A DNA stretch of 55,092 nt from Pseudomonas atagonensis (GCF_011369485.1 NZ_VXCA01000002.1:1-55092); one strand, 5' to 3'. Positions 35,434 to 44,446 are shown, counted from the first letter of the stretch. The notes: generated by a model from the letters alone, not told the origin. Translations and numbers: made by a program.

Positions 35434-35600
35434 GGGTGAATATCCGTTGCTTCGGGTGTTGCGGCTGGCGGTTTCGCTTTTACAGCGACTCACTTTGGCA
35501 AACGCCCCAAAGTAACCAAAACGCTGGGCCCCGGCGTACGGCCCTCGCCGTGGCTCGGGTTCCTTCGTTGCGGAACTCAGCCTGCCGAAGGGGCCGGTAC
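35434..35600. repeat. Dispersed noncoding repeat (GGGTGAATATCCGTTGC family)
   Basis: The stretch containing GGGTGAATATCCGTTGC, GGCAAACGCCCCAAAGTAAC and GCTGGGCCCCGGCGTACGGC is one I recall as dispersed between genes of fluorescent pseudomonads. Its edges are uncertain. It fills the middle of the 432-base gap between the dehydrogenase and the orphan gene; I see no coding sequence in the gap. Confidence 0.5.
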
Positions 35601-35758
35601 GGCAAGATCAAAAGCTTTACTCGAGCTAACGCTCATTGTGTTGAGTGGGTGGCTTCGCCGTAGGGGTATTCGCAAATCGAAATTGTGGGAGCTGTTTTGT
35701 CGGTGATGGTGGCTAGACCGCCGGCCAGGTGGATTCAGCTCCCGGGTGCGGTGTTCTT

Positions 35759-36238
35759 TCAGGTGCGTACGTCGGTTCTGTGTCTGGGCACCGTTGTAGC
35801 TTCGATTCCTTTGATCGTGCCAGTAACTTTGAGTTTGAGTTTCTCAAAGGCGTTGAGCACAAACAGGTTCAGGCTGGCCTCAAGGGTTTCTTTCTCTCTG
35901 TCGAACTGGATGTAAACCGCTTTTTTTCCGTACAGCGCATCGTAAGTCGTTGTGATGGTTGATCCCGCTGTTCGTTTGATCTCGGTGTAGGCGATGTAGG
36001 TGATGTCGCTGTCCCGGTTGTAATCATTCCAGCCATTGGTGATGTAGCGGTCGAAGTTGATCGCCAGTATCCGGGTCAATCGCGTGGTGACGTGGGTGAC
36101 TCTGAGTTGTGCCCCGAAGTATTCCACCAGAAAGGTGTTTTCGTTGGTTGAGAATTTTGATCGGGTGTCTATTTTGATGGTCGCCAAGCCATTGGGAGGT
36201 TGCTGAGGGCGTGGCTCTTTGGGAAGTGATCTTGTCAT
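35759..36238 (-). CDS. Orphan hypothetical protein
   Basis: 159 residues from the ATG at 36238. The frame is open to a TTG at 36286 (175 residues), but neither start has a clear ribosome-binding site. Composition is mixed, with Thr-rich beta-like stretches (TRLTRILAINFDRYITNGWNDYNRDSDITYIAYTEIKRTAGSTITTTYDA) and a final helix (LEASLNLFVLNAFEKLKLKV). There is no signal peptide or membrane span, and I recognise no family. GC is low for this genome. About 73 bases upstream of the ATG lies a 19-base motif that also precedes the TccC-like gene at nearly the same distance, hinting at joint control. Confidence 0.6.
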   Translation of the reverse strand: MTRSLPKEPRPQQPPNGLATIKIDTRSKFSTNENTFLVEYFGAQLRVTHVTTRLTRILAINFDRYITNGWNDYNRDSDITYIAYTEIKRTAGSTITTTYDALYGKKAVYIQFDREKETLEASLNLFVLNAFEKLKLKVTGTIKGIEATTVPRHRTDVRT

Positions 36239-36310
36239 CGTTTGGGCCCATTTTGGCAATTCAAAGGGAGTTTCACTCCGCTCCAATATTGGTTTTCAGA
36301 GGCGTGGCGA

Positions 36311-36329
36311 CAACTGTCAGAACTAACAG
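36311..36329 (-). promoter_or_regulatory. CTG-N10-CAG motif shared with the TccC-like gene (copy 1)
   Basis: On the minus strand CTGTTAGTTCTGACAGTTG matches CTGTAATTTCTGACAGTAG before the TccC-like gene at 16 of 19 positions. Both have the outer CTGT...ACAG symmetry of LexA boxes, yet an inner sequence conserved between the two rather than symmetric. Confidence 0.5.
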
Positions 36330-36352
36330 GCAAATAGGTTTTTTTTAGAGTC

Positions 36353-36386
36353 TTTGGCGATTGTTATTGTTGTTCTAATCGCCAAA
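36353..36386. other. Hairpin downstream of the LysR gene
   Basis: TTTGGCGATT pairs exactly with AATCGCCAAA across a 14-base loop, 20 bases beyond the LysR stop codon. No T-run follows on either strand, so terminator function is uncertain. Confidence 0.4.
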
Positions 36387-36405
36387 TTTGAAAGTGTTGT
36401 AAAAA

Positions 36406-37374
36406 TCAGTTCGCTACCCGAGCCCCCGCCAGACTGCCGCTCAATTCATACGCGGCCAGTTCCGCCTGATGGGCCGACAGGATTTCCGGCAACGAGCCGC
36501 GCAGGTACTCGACCCAAGTCTTGATCTTCGCATCCAGGTATTGGCGGGACGGGTAGATGGCGTACAGGTTCAATTCCTGCGAGCGGTAGTTCGGCATGAC
36601 GCGAACGAGGGTGCCATTGCGCAGGCCTTCAATCGCGGCGTACACCGGCAGGACGCCGACGCCCATGCCGCTGGTGATGGCGGTTTTCATCGCGTCGGCG
36701 GAGTTCACCAGGAAGGGTGAGCTGTTGATGGTGACCATCTCCTGGCCGTCCGGGCCGTCGAAGGCCCATTTTTCCAGGGGGATCACCGGGCTGACCAGAC
36801 GCAGGCAGGCGTGGTTGAGCAGGTCACTGGGCTTTTGTGCGCAGCCGTTGGCTTTCACGTAGGCCGGGGAGGCGCAGACGATGCTGTAGGTGATGCCCAG
36901 TCGCTGCGAGACGAAGCCCGAGTCGGGCAGTTCGCGGGCGAGCACGATGGAGACGTCGTAGCCTTCGTCGAGCAGGTCTGGCACGCGGTTGGCCATGGTC
37001 AGGTCGAAGGTTACGTCCGGGTGGGTCTTGCGGTAGCGGGCGATGGCGTCGATCACGAAGTGCTGACCGATGCCGGTCATGGTGTGCACTTTCAACTGCC
37101 CGGCCGGGCGGGCGTGGGCTTCGCTGGCTTCGGCTTCGGCTTCTTCGACGTACGCAAGGATCTGCTCGCAGCGCAGCAGGTAGCGTTTGCCGGCCTCTGT
37201 GAGTGCGATGCGTCGGGTCGTGCGGTTGAGCAGTCGGGTTTGCAGGTGGGCCTCAAGGTTGGAGACCGCGCGCGAGACGTTGGCGGTGGTGGTGTCGAGT
37301 TGCACGGCGGCGGCGGTGAAGCTGCCGGCTTCGGCCACACAACTGAAGGCGCGCATGTTTTGCAAAGTGTCCAT
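36406..37374 (-). CDS. LysR family regulator, likely regulator of the adjacent efflux operon
   Basis: 322 residues with helix-turn-helix GSFTAAAVQLDTTTANVSRAVSNLEAHLQTRLLNRTTRR and a LysR substrate-binding domain. It is divergent from the NodT/FUSC/DUF1656/HlyD efflux operon (182-base gap), as AaeR is from aaeXAB in E. coli. An aromatic carboxylic acid inducer is therefore plausible but inferred. Confidence 0.88.
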   Translation of the reverse strand: MDTLQNMRAFSCVAEAGSFTAAAVQLDTTTANVSRAVSNLEAHLQTRLLNRTTRRIALTEAGKRYLLRCEQILAYVEEAEAEASEAHARPAGQLKVHTMTGIGQHFVIDAIARYRKTHPDVTFDLTMANRVPDLLDEGYDVSIVLARELPDSGFVSQRLGITYSIVCASPAYVKANGCAQKPSDLLNHACLRLVSPVIPLEKWAFDGPDGQEMVTINSSPFLVNSADAMKTAITSGMGVGVLPVYAAIEGLRNGTLVRVMPNYRSQELNLYAIYPSRQYLDAKIKTWVEYLRGSLPEILSAHQAELAAYELSGSLAGARVAN

Positions 37375-37556
37375 GGGGTGCTCTCAAGGGAGATGGCAAA
37401 TTGTGACACGAAGTTTCAGGGGCTGAGACCCCCGACCAAGGGATTATCTCGTTAACCGTAACAAAGATTCGCAGAAAACCCAGCTTATCGCCGTTCAGGG
37501 CGCCCCCTAGAATTGCGCCCACCTCGAAACATCTCCCACCTCAGGAATTCGCAGCA

Positions 37557-39056
37557 GTGCCGCGTCGCATCAACAGAGCGCTTTTGCCGCTCAGTGTTCT
37601 GGCTTTTACGTTAAGTCTCAGCGGCTGCATCGGAACCGGAGGGATTGCCCCGCAGGGCAAGGCTCTGGAGGCCAATGAACTGGCCACCGACGAGGCCATC
37701 GCCCACGCCGCCCGTGACGCAAACTGGCCCACCGCCCAATGGTGGCAAGCCTACGGCGACCCGCAACTCAATCGCTGGATCGACCTTGCGGTACAAGGCA
37801 GCCCGAGCATGGCCATGGCCGCTGCGCGTGTGCGTCAGGCCAAAGCCATGGCCGGTGTCGCTGAAGCAGCCGAATCGTTGCAGGTCAATGGCGAGTCGAC
37901 CCTCAAGCGCCACAATTGGCCGACCGACCCGTTTTACGGCCCCGGCGATCTGGCCAACACCACCACCTGGGACAACAACGCCGCACTGGGTTTCAGCTAC
38001 GCCCTCGACCTGTGGGGGCGCGAGAGCAACGCCAGCGAACGCGCGGTGGATCTGGCCCACATGAGCGCGGCCGAAGCACGGTTGGCGCAGCTCGAATTGC
38101 AAAACAACATCGTGCGCGCCTACATCGAACTGTCGCTGCATTACGCCCAGCGCGACATCGTCGCGGCGACGCTCAAGCAGCAACAGCAGATTCTCGATCT
38201 GGCGCAGAAGCGTCTGATCGGCGGAATCGGCACGCACTTTGAAGTCAGCCAGGCTGAGACGCCGTTGCCGGAAACCCATCGACAACTCGATGCGCTGGAC
38301 GAAGAAATTGCCCTCAGCCGCAATCAGATTGCCGCGCTGGCCGGTAAGGGCCCGGGTGAGGGCGCGCAGTTGCAGCGGCCGACGTTATCCCTCGGCGCCG
38401 CGTTGAAACTGCCATCGGCGTTGCCCGCCGAATTGCTCGGCCAGCGTCCGGACGTGGTTGCCAGTCGCTGGCAAGTGGCGGCGCAGGCGCGCGGGATCAA
38501 CATGGCGCACGCCGGGTTTTATCCCAACGTCGATCTGGTCGGCAGCCTCGGCTACATGGCCACCGGCGGTGGCGCGCTGGAGTTTCTCACCGGCAAGAAA
38601 CTCAACTACAACGTCGGCCCGGCGATTTCGCTGCCGATCTTCGATGGCGGTCGCTTGCGTGCCGAACTGGGGGAAGCGTCCGCCGGTTACGACATCGCCG
38701 TGGCGCATTACAACCAGACCCTGATCAATGCGCTGAAGACCATCTCGGACCAGTTGATCCGTCGCGAGTCGATGGACAAGCAGCAAACGTTCGCTGCCGA
38801 GTCGGTAGCCACGGCGCAGAAGACCTACGACATCGCGATGATCGCTTATCAGCGCGGCCTCACCGATTACCTCAATGTGCTGAATGCGCAGACGTTGTTG
38901 TTCAAACAGCAGCAGGTGCAGCAGCAGGTACAGGCCGCGCGGTTGAGTGCCCATGCCGAGTTAGTGACAGCGCTGGGTGGTGGCCTCGGTGCCGGTAACG
39001 ATGTCCCGAACGCCGCGAAAACCCAGGTGCCGAAAACCCCGGCGGTCCTGCGTTGA
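37557..39056 (+). CDS. Outer-membrane efflux lipoprotein (NodT/OprM type)
   Basis: 499 residues, starting at GTG 37557. The signal peptide ends in the lipobox LSGC, so Cys is lipidated. Two TolC-like repeats follow (WWQAYGDPQLNRWIDLAVQGSPSMAMAAARVRQAKA...; LGQRPDVVASRWQVAAQARGINMAHAGFYPNVDL). It forms the trimeric exit duct for the inner-membrane and periplasmic components encoded next. Confidence 0.93.
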   Translation: MPRRINRALLPLSVLAFTLSLSGCIGTGGIAPQGKALEANELATDEAIAHAARDANWPTAQWWQAYGDPQLNRWIDLAVQGSPSMAMAAARVRQAKAMAGVAEAAESLQVNGESTLKRHNWPTDPFYGPGDLANTTTWDNNAALGFSYALDLWGRESNASERAVDLAHMSAAEARLAQLELQNNIVRAYIELSLHYAQRDIVAATLKQQQQILDLAQKRLIGGIGTHFEVSQAETPLPETHRQLDALDEEIALSRNQIAALAGKGPGEGAQLQRPTLSLGAALKLPSALPAELLGQRPDVVASRWQVAAQARGINMAHAGFYPNVDLVGSLGYMATGGGALEFLTGKKLNYNVGPAISLPIFDGGRLRAELGEASAGYDIAVAHYNQTLINALKTISDQLIRRESMDKQQTFAAESVATAQKTYDIAMIAYQRGLTDYLNVLNAQTLLFKQQQVQQQVQAARLSAHAELVTALGGGLGAGNDVPNAAKTQVPKTPAVLR

Positions 39057-39080
39057 AAAAAAACCTGAGGCAGATGAATA

Positions 39081-39217
39081 CCTGTGGCGAGGGGATTTAT
39101 CCCCGTTCGGCGGCGCAGCCGTCGCAAACCCGGCGAATGCGGATCGGCGGTGAGAATCGGGTCGCAGGTTTTGGGGCCGCTTCGCTGCCCAACGGGGATA
39201 AATCCCCTCGCCACAGG
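39081..39217. repeat. Inverted repeat, CTGTGGCGAGGGGATTTATC class
   Basis: CTGTGGCGAGGGGATTTATC at the left is inverted as GATAAATCCCCTCGCCACAG at the right, around a GC-rich middle. It is a second REP-like class, placed inside the efflux operon between the outer-membrane and FUSC genes, where it may stabilise or attenuate the mRNA. Confidence 0.85.
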
Positions 39218-39270
39218 TGTTGGGCACTCCGCAAAAAATTCTTCAGTTCTCGATCATTGAGCACAATTTA

Positions 39271-41463
39271 ATGACTCCCTTGCCCGCACCTCTACGCTGG
39301 CTCTACTCCCTGGAATGGCGTCGCGGTTTTTTCGACTGGGCGCGCAGCGATGGCGTGACCTGGGTCTACATCTTCAAGGTGTTGATCGCCGCTTTCCTGA
39401 CCCTGTGGCTGGCCATGCGCCTGGAGCTGCCGCAGCCGCGCACCGCGATGATCACCGTGTTCATCGTCATGCAGCCGCAGAGCGGTCAGGTCTTCGCCAA
39501 GAGTTTTTATCGCTTCCTCGGCACCCTCGCCGGGTCGGCGATGATGGTTACGCTGATCGCCTTATTCGCGCAAAACACTGAGCTGTTCCTCGGCTCGCTG
39601 GCGATCTGGGTCGGCATCTGCTCGGCCGGCGCCGCCCGTTGCCGCAACTTCCGCGCCTACGGTTTTGTGCTGGCCGGGTACACCGCCGCGATGGTTGGCT
39701 TGCCGGCACTGGCGCATCCCGATGGCGCATTTATGGCGGCCGTGTGGCGGGTGCTGGAAATCTCCCTGGGGATTCTCTGCTCAACAGTAATCAGCGCCGC
39801 GATCCTGCCGCAAACCGCCAGCGCCGCGATGCGCAACGCCCTGTACCAGCGCTTCGGTGTGTTCGCGCTGTTCGTCACTGACGGGCTGCGCGGGCGCAGC
39901 AAACCGGAGTCATTCGAGGCCAGTAACGTGCGCTTCATCGCCGAAGCGGTGGGTCTGGAAGGGCTGCGCAGCGTGACCGTTTTCGAAGACCCGCACATGC
40001 GTCGGCGCAATGGGCGGCTGAGCCGTTTGAACAGCGAATTCATGGGCATCACCACGCGCTTCAACGCCTTGCATCAATTGCTTGAACGCCTGCGCGGCAA
40101 CGGCGAAGAACACGTCGTCGCGGCCATCAAACCCGGCCTGCAGGATCTCGCCGAAGTGCTCGACGGCTTCAGCGGTCGTGCGCTGACCAGCCCCGATGCA
40201 GCGCGTCTGGCGACGGCGTTGGCCACCTACAAGGAAGGCCTGCCGGCGCGGGTGCGAGCCCTGCGCGCGATCTTCCAGCAGAGCGAACCGAACGACGCCG
40301 AGCAACTGGATTTTCACACTGCGTACGAGCTGCTTTATCGCTTCGTCGACGACCTGCACAGTTATGCACAGACCCACGCCTCGCTGGCCGATCACCGTCA
40401 CGAACGCGAAAGCTGGGATGAGCCGTTCACCCCGCAAACCAACTGGTGGGCCGCCGCCGCATCGGGGATTCGCGCCTCGTTCATCCTCATCGTGCTGGGC
40501 AGTTATTGGGTCGCCACCGCGTGGCCGAGCGGCGCGACGATGACGTTGATCGCCGCCGCCACCGTGGGACTGTCCGCCGCCACGCCGAACCCGAAACGCA
40601 TGGCGTTTCAGATGGCCTGCGGCACCTTCCTCGGCGCGCTGATCGGCTTCGTCGAGATGTTTTTCATCTTTCCGTGGATCGATGGTTTTCCACTGCTGTG
40701 CATGATGCTCGCCCCGGTGATCGTGCTCGGTGCATTCCTCGCGTCACGTCCGCAATATGCGGGTGTCGGCCTCGGTCTGCTGATTTTCTTCAGCACCGGT
40801 TCGGTGCCGGACAACCTGACCATTTACAACCCGTACACCTTCATCAACGACTACATTGCCATGGTCATGGGCATGCTGGTCTGCGCCGCTGCCGGCGCGA
40901 TTATTCTGCCGCCGAACAGCCGTTGGTTGTGGCAGCGCCTGGAGCAGGATCTGCGCGGACAAGTGGTCTACGCGATCAGCGGCAAACTCAAAGGTCTGGC
41001 GTCGAGTTTCGAAAGCCGGACCCGCGACTTGCTGCATCAGGCTTATGGTCTCGCCGCCGGGCAACCGAAGGTGCAGAAGAGTCTGCTGCGCTGGATGTTC
41101 GTGGTACTCGAAGTCGGTCACGCGATTATCGAGTTGCGCAAGGAACAGGCGATCCTGCCGGTGCATCCCGCGTATGCCGAATCGCAGCCGTGGCGTCAGG
41201 CGATCCGCGTGATGGGCCGCGCCTTGGTGCGGCTGTTTCTGCAACCGAACGCCAGCAATCTTGAACGTGCACTGGTCGCGGTCGATCACGCCATCAGCCG
41301 CGTGGCCGCCACTGATGAGCCGTTCGCGCCGCACTTCGATACCTCGGCGCTGCGTCGGGTGAAAAGCTATTTGCACTTCATCCGCACCTCGTTGCTCGAC
41401 CCGCAATCACCGCTTGCCGAATTCGCCCCCGCCAGGCCCGAAGGACTTGCCCATGCCTCGTGA
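39271..41463 (+). CDS. FUSC/AaeB-type inner-membrane efflux protein
   Basis: 730 residues from the ATG at 39271; the longer frame to 39217 runs into the repeat. Two membrane blocks, near the N-terminus (VYIFKVLIAAFLTLWLAMRLELPQPRTAMITVFIVMQPQSGQVFAKSFYRFLGTLAGSAMMV) and at mid-protein (GIRASFILIVLGSYWVATAWPSGATMTLIAA), are each followed by a cytoplasmic helical region. AaeB exports aromatic acids in E. coli. It overlaps the DUF1656 gene by 11 bases. Confidence 0.9.
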   Translation: MTPLPAPLRWLYSLEWRRGFFDWARSDGVTWVYIFKVLIAAFLTLWLAMRLELPQPRTAMITVFIVMQPQSGQVFAKSFYRFLGTLAGSAMMVTLIALFAQNTELFLGSLAIWVGICSAGAARCRNFRAYGFVLAGYTAAMVGLPALAHPDGAFMAAVWRVLEISLGILCSTVISAAILPQTASAAMRNALYQRFGVFALFVTDGLRGRSKPESFEASNVRFIAEAVGLEGLRSVTVFEDPHMRRRNGRLSRLNSEFMGITTRFNALHQLLERLRGNGEEHVVAAIKPGLQDLAEVLDGFSGRALTSPDAARLATALATYKEGLPARVRALRAIFQQSEPNDAEQLDFHTAYELLYRFVDDLHSYAQTHASLADHRHERESWDEPFTPQTNWWAAAASGIRASFILIVLGSYWVATAWPSGATMTLIAAATVGLSAATPNPKRMAFQMACGTFLGALIGFVEMFFIFPWIDGFPLLCMMLAPVIVLGAFLASRPQYAGVGLGLLIFFSTGSVPDNLTIYNPYTFINDYIAMVMGMLVCAAAGAIILPPNSRWLWQRLEQDLRGQVVYAISGKLKGLASSFESRTRDLLHQAYGLAAGQPKVQKSLLRWMFVVLEVGHAIIELRKEQAILPVHPAYAESQPWRQAIRVMGRALVRLFLQPNASNLERALVAVDHAISRVAATDEPFAPHFDTSALRRVKSYLHFIRTSLLDPQSPLAEFAPARPEGLAHAS

Positions 41464-41653
41464 AATCGCCTTCCACGGCGTGTACATGCCGACCATGACC
41501 CTGATGTTTTTTGTCGCTGCGGCACTGGCCTGGGCACTGGACCGGTTCCTCTCGGGGTTCGATCTGTACCGCTTCTTCTGGCACCCGGCGCTGCTGCGTC
41601 TGAGTCTGTTTACCTGTCTGTTCGGCGCCATGGCGCTGACCGTCTACCGTTGA
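41453..41653 (+). CDS. DUF1656 small membrane protein (AaeX-like)
   Basis: 66 residues, two membrane spans. MPREIAFHGVYMPTMTLMFFVAAALAWALDRFL is the DUF1656 pattern, the counterpart of AaeX. It overlaps the FUSC stop and ends 10 bases before the membrane-fusion gene. Role unknown; always found with this efflux type. Confidence 0.9.
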   Translation: MPREIAFHGVYMPTMTLMFFVAAALAWALDRFLSGFDLYRFFWHPALLRLSLFTCLFGAMALTVYR

Positions 41654-41663
41654 GAACGTCCCG

Positions 41664-42527
41664 ATGAAAAAGTTTTTCAGTCTGCTCGCGACCCTGCTGG
41701 TGCTGGCACTTGCGCTGTGGATCGGCCGCACGCTGTGGGAGCACTACATGAACACGCCGTGGACCCGCGATGGCCGGGTGCGGGCGGACATCATCAACGT
41801 CGCCGCCGACGTCACCGGTGAAGTGGTGGACGTGCCGGTGCGTGACAACCAATTGGTGAAGAAGGGCGATCTGCTGATGCAGATCGACCCCGAACACTAT
41901 CGTCTCGCGGTGAAACAGGCGCAGTCGCTGGTGGCGTCTCGCAAGGCCACGTGGGAGATGCGCAAGGTCAACGCCCATCGCCGTGCCGATCTGGACAACC
42001 TGGTGATCTCGAAGGAAAACCGCGACGACGCCAGCAACATCGCCGACTCGGCACTGGCCGATTACCAACAGGCCCAGGCGCAACTGGAAGCCGCCGAACT
42101 CAACCTCAAACGCACCGAGGTGCGCGCCGCGGTCGACGGTTATGTGACCAACCTCAACGTCCATCGCGGCGACTACGCGCGCATTGGCGAGGCGAAAATG
42201 GCCGTGGTCGACATGAATTCGTTCTGGGTCTACGGCTTCTTCGAAGAAACCAAATTGCCTCACGTGCGGGTAGGCGACAAAGCCGACATGCAACTGATGA
42301 GCGGTGAAGTGCTCAAGGGCCATGTGGAAAGCATCTCGCGCGGCATCTATGACCGCGACAACCCGGAAAGCCGTGAACTGATCGCCGATGTGAACCCGAC
42401 GTTCAACTGGGTGCGTCTGGCGCAACGGGTGCCGGTGCGCATTCACATCGATGAAGTGCCGGACGGTGTGTTGCTGGCGGCGGGGATTACTTGCACCGTT
42501 GTTGTGAAGCAGGATCCTGTCGAGTAG
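41664..42527 (+). CDS. HlyD/AaeA-type periplasmic adaptor of the efflux pump
   Basis: 287 residues. An N-terminal anchor (FFSLLATLLVLALALWIGRTLW) is followed by a lipoyl half (VAADVTGEVVDVPVRDNQLVKKGDLLMQID), a helical hairpin (~75-140) and the second lipoyl/beta-barrel part (AAVDGYVTNLNVHRGDYARIGEAKMAVVDMNSFWVYGFFEET). It links the FUSC protein to the outer-membrane duct. It is last in the four-gene operon. Confidence 0.93.
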   Translation: MKKFFSLLATLLVLALALWIGRTLWEHYMNTPWTRDGRVRADIINVAADVTGEVVDVPVRDNQLVKKGDLLMQIDPEHYRLAVKQAQSLVASRKATWEMRKVNAHRRADLDNLVISKENRDDASNIADSALADYQQAQAQLEAAELNLKRTEVRAAVDGYVTNLNVHRGDYARIGEAKMAVVDMNSFWVYGFFEETKLPHVRVGDKADMQLMSGEVLKGHVESISRGIYDRDNPESRELIADVNPTFNWVRLAQRVPVRIHIDEVPDGVLLAAGITCTVVVKQDPVE

Positions 42528-42532
42528 TCCGT

Positions 42533-42558
42533 TGGCGAGGGAGCAGGCTCTCTCGCCA
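42533..42558. repeat. Short REP-like hairpin (TGGCGAGGGAGC class)
   Basis: TGGCGAGgGAG and CTCtCTCGCCA form a hairpin with four unpaired loop bases between the converging adaptor and SnoaL-like genes. It resembles a degenerate REP of the GTGGCGAGGGAGC class; it lacks a T-run but may end both transcripts. Confidence 0.6.
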
Positions 42559-42571
42559 TAACCGGGCGGTT

Positions 42572-42970
42572 TCAGCGTTGGCAAAACGTCTCATGCAAAT
42601 GCCGCCAGATCACCCGCCCGGATTCGTGCTTTTCAAACAGCACGGTCGAGCGCCGATCCGTGTGCAAGCCGCTGGCATCGGTTTGCTGCTCGCGGTAACT
42701 CACCGTCGCGCCGCCTGCGAATATCGCGACCCCGTGCAGTTCACTCAGCGCAATCCTGAACCCTTTCTTGCTGCCGCCGGCCGCTTGAAACAGTGCACGC
42801 AACGTCTCGAAATCCAATTCGCGGCCCAGTGGTGAAACCATCGAAAACTGCGGCGAGAACCGCGTCAGCAAGCGTTCCAGCGCCGCTGCGTCTTCCTCGA
42901 CGGCAAACCAGCGTTCGATGGCTTTGTGCGCGTCGATCACTTCGGCGAAATATTCGTTGTAGTCAGTCAT
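42572..42970 (-). CDS. SnoaL/DUF4440-like small protein
   Basis: 132 residues from the ATG at 42970, which overlaps the MFS stop (ATGA), so this start is favoured over longer in-frame extensions. ELHGVAIFAGGATVSYREQQ and the C-terminal RSTVLFEKHESGRVIWRHLHETF have the NTF2-like alpha+beta fold pattern. Function unknown; cotranscribed with the MFS exporter. Confidence 0.75.
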   Translation of the reverse strand: MTDYNEYFAEVIDAHKAIERWFAVEEDAAALERLLTRFSPQFSMVSPLGRELDFETLRALFQAAGGSKKGFRIALSELHGVAIFAGGATVSYREQQTDASGLHTDRRSTVLFEKHESGRVIWRHLHETFCQR

Positions 42971-44343
42971 GTGGATTTTTCCTGAAGGGAAGGCGTGGCC
43001 AGCAGGGCCAGAACCGTTGTCGAGTCGAAACGCAAAACACTCGCCATCGGCAACAACGTGAGCAGCGCGGCGGCGATGAAGCAAGCATGGAATCCGTCGC
43101 CGCCCAATGCGCCGAGCAATGAACTGAGCAGCGCCGCACCGAGGCAGAATCCGAGCTGGCGATTGATGTTCCACAGGGCGCTGGAGTGGGCCATCTTCTC
43201 CGCCGCGATGCCGACGAAGGCGAGGGTTTGGGCGCTAACGCTGCACAGGCTGCCGCCCAGTCCCATCAGGGCGTAGGCCATGATCAAAGGCGTGCTGGCG
43301 GGTTGTTCGATGCGCATCAGCAACACAATGCCCAGGCATTGCAAGACCATCCCGGCGCTCAACAAAGGTTTGGGACCGATGCGGTTGAAGCAGCGTTTGC
43401 CGAGCAGGATCGCCACCCCCGAGCCCGCCGCCCACGGCAGCATCAATGCACCGATCTGCGCCGCGCCGACGCCGAGATCGTGCAGGTACAACACGGCAAT
43501 CATATGAGTGCCGGTGAATACGCCGGGCACGCACAGGTAGATCAGCATCGCCAGGCGCAGCGACGGGTTTTTGATCAGTTGCAGGTCGAGAATCGCCCCG
43601 GGTTTGCCCCAGCCATCGCGCAGGTACAGGCCCAGCGTCATGAGGCTGAGCAACAGCACCCAGGCAGCGAGGGCACGGGTGTCGGCAGCGCTTGCCAGGC
43701 TGACGGCGATCAGCAAAAGACTCAATGCCGAGGCGGCCAGCAGCAGGCCGCGTACGTCGAGTGTCGGGCGTTGATCACTCGGTTGCTCGGCTCTCAACCA
43801 GCGCAGGCCGAGACCGAAGGCGAGCAGCGCCACTGGCAGGTTCAGGTAGAAAATCCAGCGCCAGGACGACGCCTGCACAATCAATCCTCCGGCCGCCGGC
43901 GACAAGGCCGGCACCATCAGCGCCACGAGCAACACCACGCCGGTGAAGTGTGCACGCTGCTGCGCTGGAAACTGTCGGTAAGCCAGGGCCTGACCCACCG
44001 GCAGCAACAAACCGCCACCCAGTCCTTGCAGCAGCCGCCAGCCGATCAGGCTTTCAATCGATCCCGCTTGTGCGACCAGCGCCGAAGCAATTCCGAATAA
44101 CAGCAGCGAAGCGAGGATCAGCCGCCGCTCGCCCAGCCGTGCCGCCAGCCACACGCTCAGCGGAATGATCAGCGTCAGGCCGAGCATGTAAGCGTTGGTG
44201 ATCCACGCCAGCTCTGTCACCGAGGCGTGCAGTTGTCGGGCGATGTCGGGGTAGGCAATGCTGGCGACGAACATGTTCAGCAGGTCGAGGGCGAACCCCA
44301 ACAGATACACCAGCGCGACTTTCGAGCGATAGGCCATGGCCAT
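42967..44343 (-). CDS. MFS drug/metabolite exporter (DHA2, EmrB/QacA type)
   Basis: 458 residues. LLNMFVASIAYPDIARQLHASVTELAWITNAYMLGL is the DHA2 first-loop signature, with LAARLGERR (loop 2-3) and RLLQGLGGGLLLP (helix 4). It exports drugs or metabolites by proton antiport. It is divergent from a LysR gene, with a perfect 21-base palindrome in the 103-base gap. A second in-frame ATG two codons later is an alternative start. Confidence 0.88.
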   Translation of the reverse strand: MAMAYRSKVALVYLLGFALDLLNMFVASIAYPDIARQLHASVTELAWITNAYMLGLTLIIPLSVWLAARLGERRLILASLLLFGIASALVAQAGSIESLIGWRLLQGLGGGLLLPVGQALAYRQFPAQQRAHFTGVVLLVALMVPALSPAAGGLIVQASSWRWIFYLNLPVALLAFGLGLRWLRAEQPSDQRPTLDVRGLLLAASALSLLLIAVSLASAADTRALAAWVLLLSLMTLGLYLRDGWGKPGAILDLQLIKNPSLRLAMLIYLCVPGVFTGTHMIAVLYLHDLGVGAAQIGALMLPWAAGSGVAILLGKRCFNRIGPKPLLSAGMVLQCLGIVLLMRIEQPASTPLIMAYALMGLGGSLCSVSAQTLAFVGIAAEKMAHSSALWNINRQLGFCLGAALLSSLLGALGGDGFHACFIAAALLTLLPMASVLRFDSTTVLALLATPSLQEKST

Positions 44344-44411
44344 TTTCCTGTGATGAGGCGTGCAGGGTAAGGCGCCTGTCGGGTTAGGAAAACGCTGGTT
44401 TGCCTGCTAGT

Positions 44412-44432
44412 TTGTCAAAATTATTTTGACAA
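44412..44432. promoter_or_regulatory. Perfect 21-base palindromic operator between MFS and LysR genes
   Basis: TTGTCAAAAT-T-ATTTTGACAA is a perfect inverted repeat. Its right end overlaps the first two bases of the LysR ribosome-binding site (AAGGAGG, 44431-44437), and it lies 69 bases before the MFS start. It contains the T-N11-A core typical of LysR sites, so autorepression plus control of the exporter is the likely role. Confidence 0.8.
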
Positions 44433-44446
44433 GGAGGGCCGCGAAC

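Noticed and set aside
37375..37556. Search for a LysR operator between the LysR gene and the efflux operon
   Set aside because: Only weak partial symmetries (around GTTAACCGTAAC) were seen, no better than chance.
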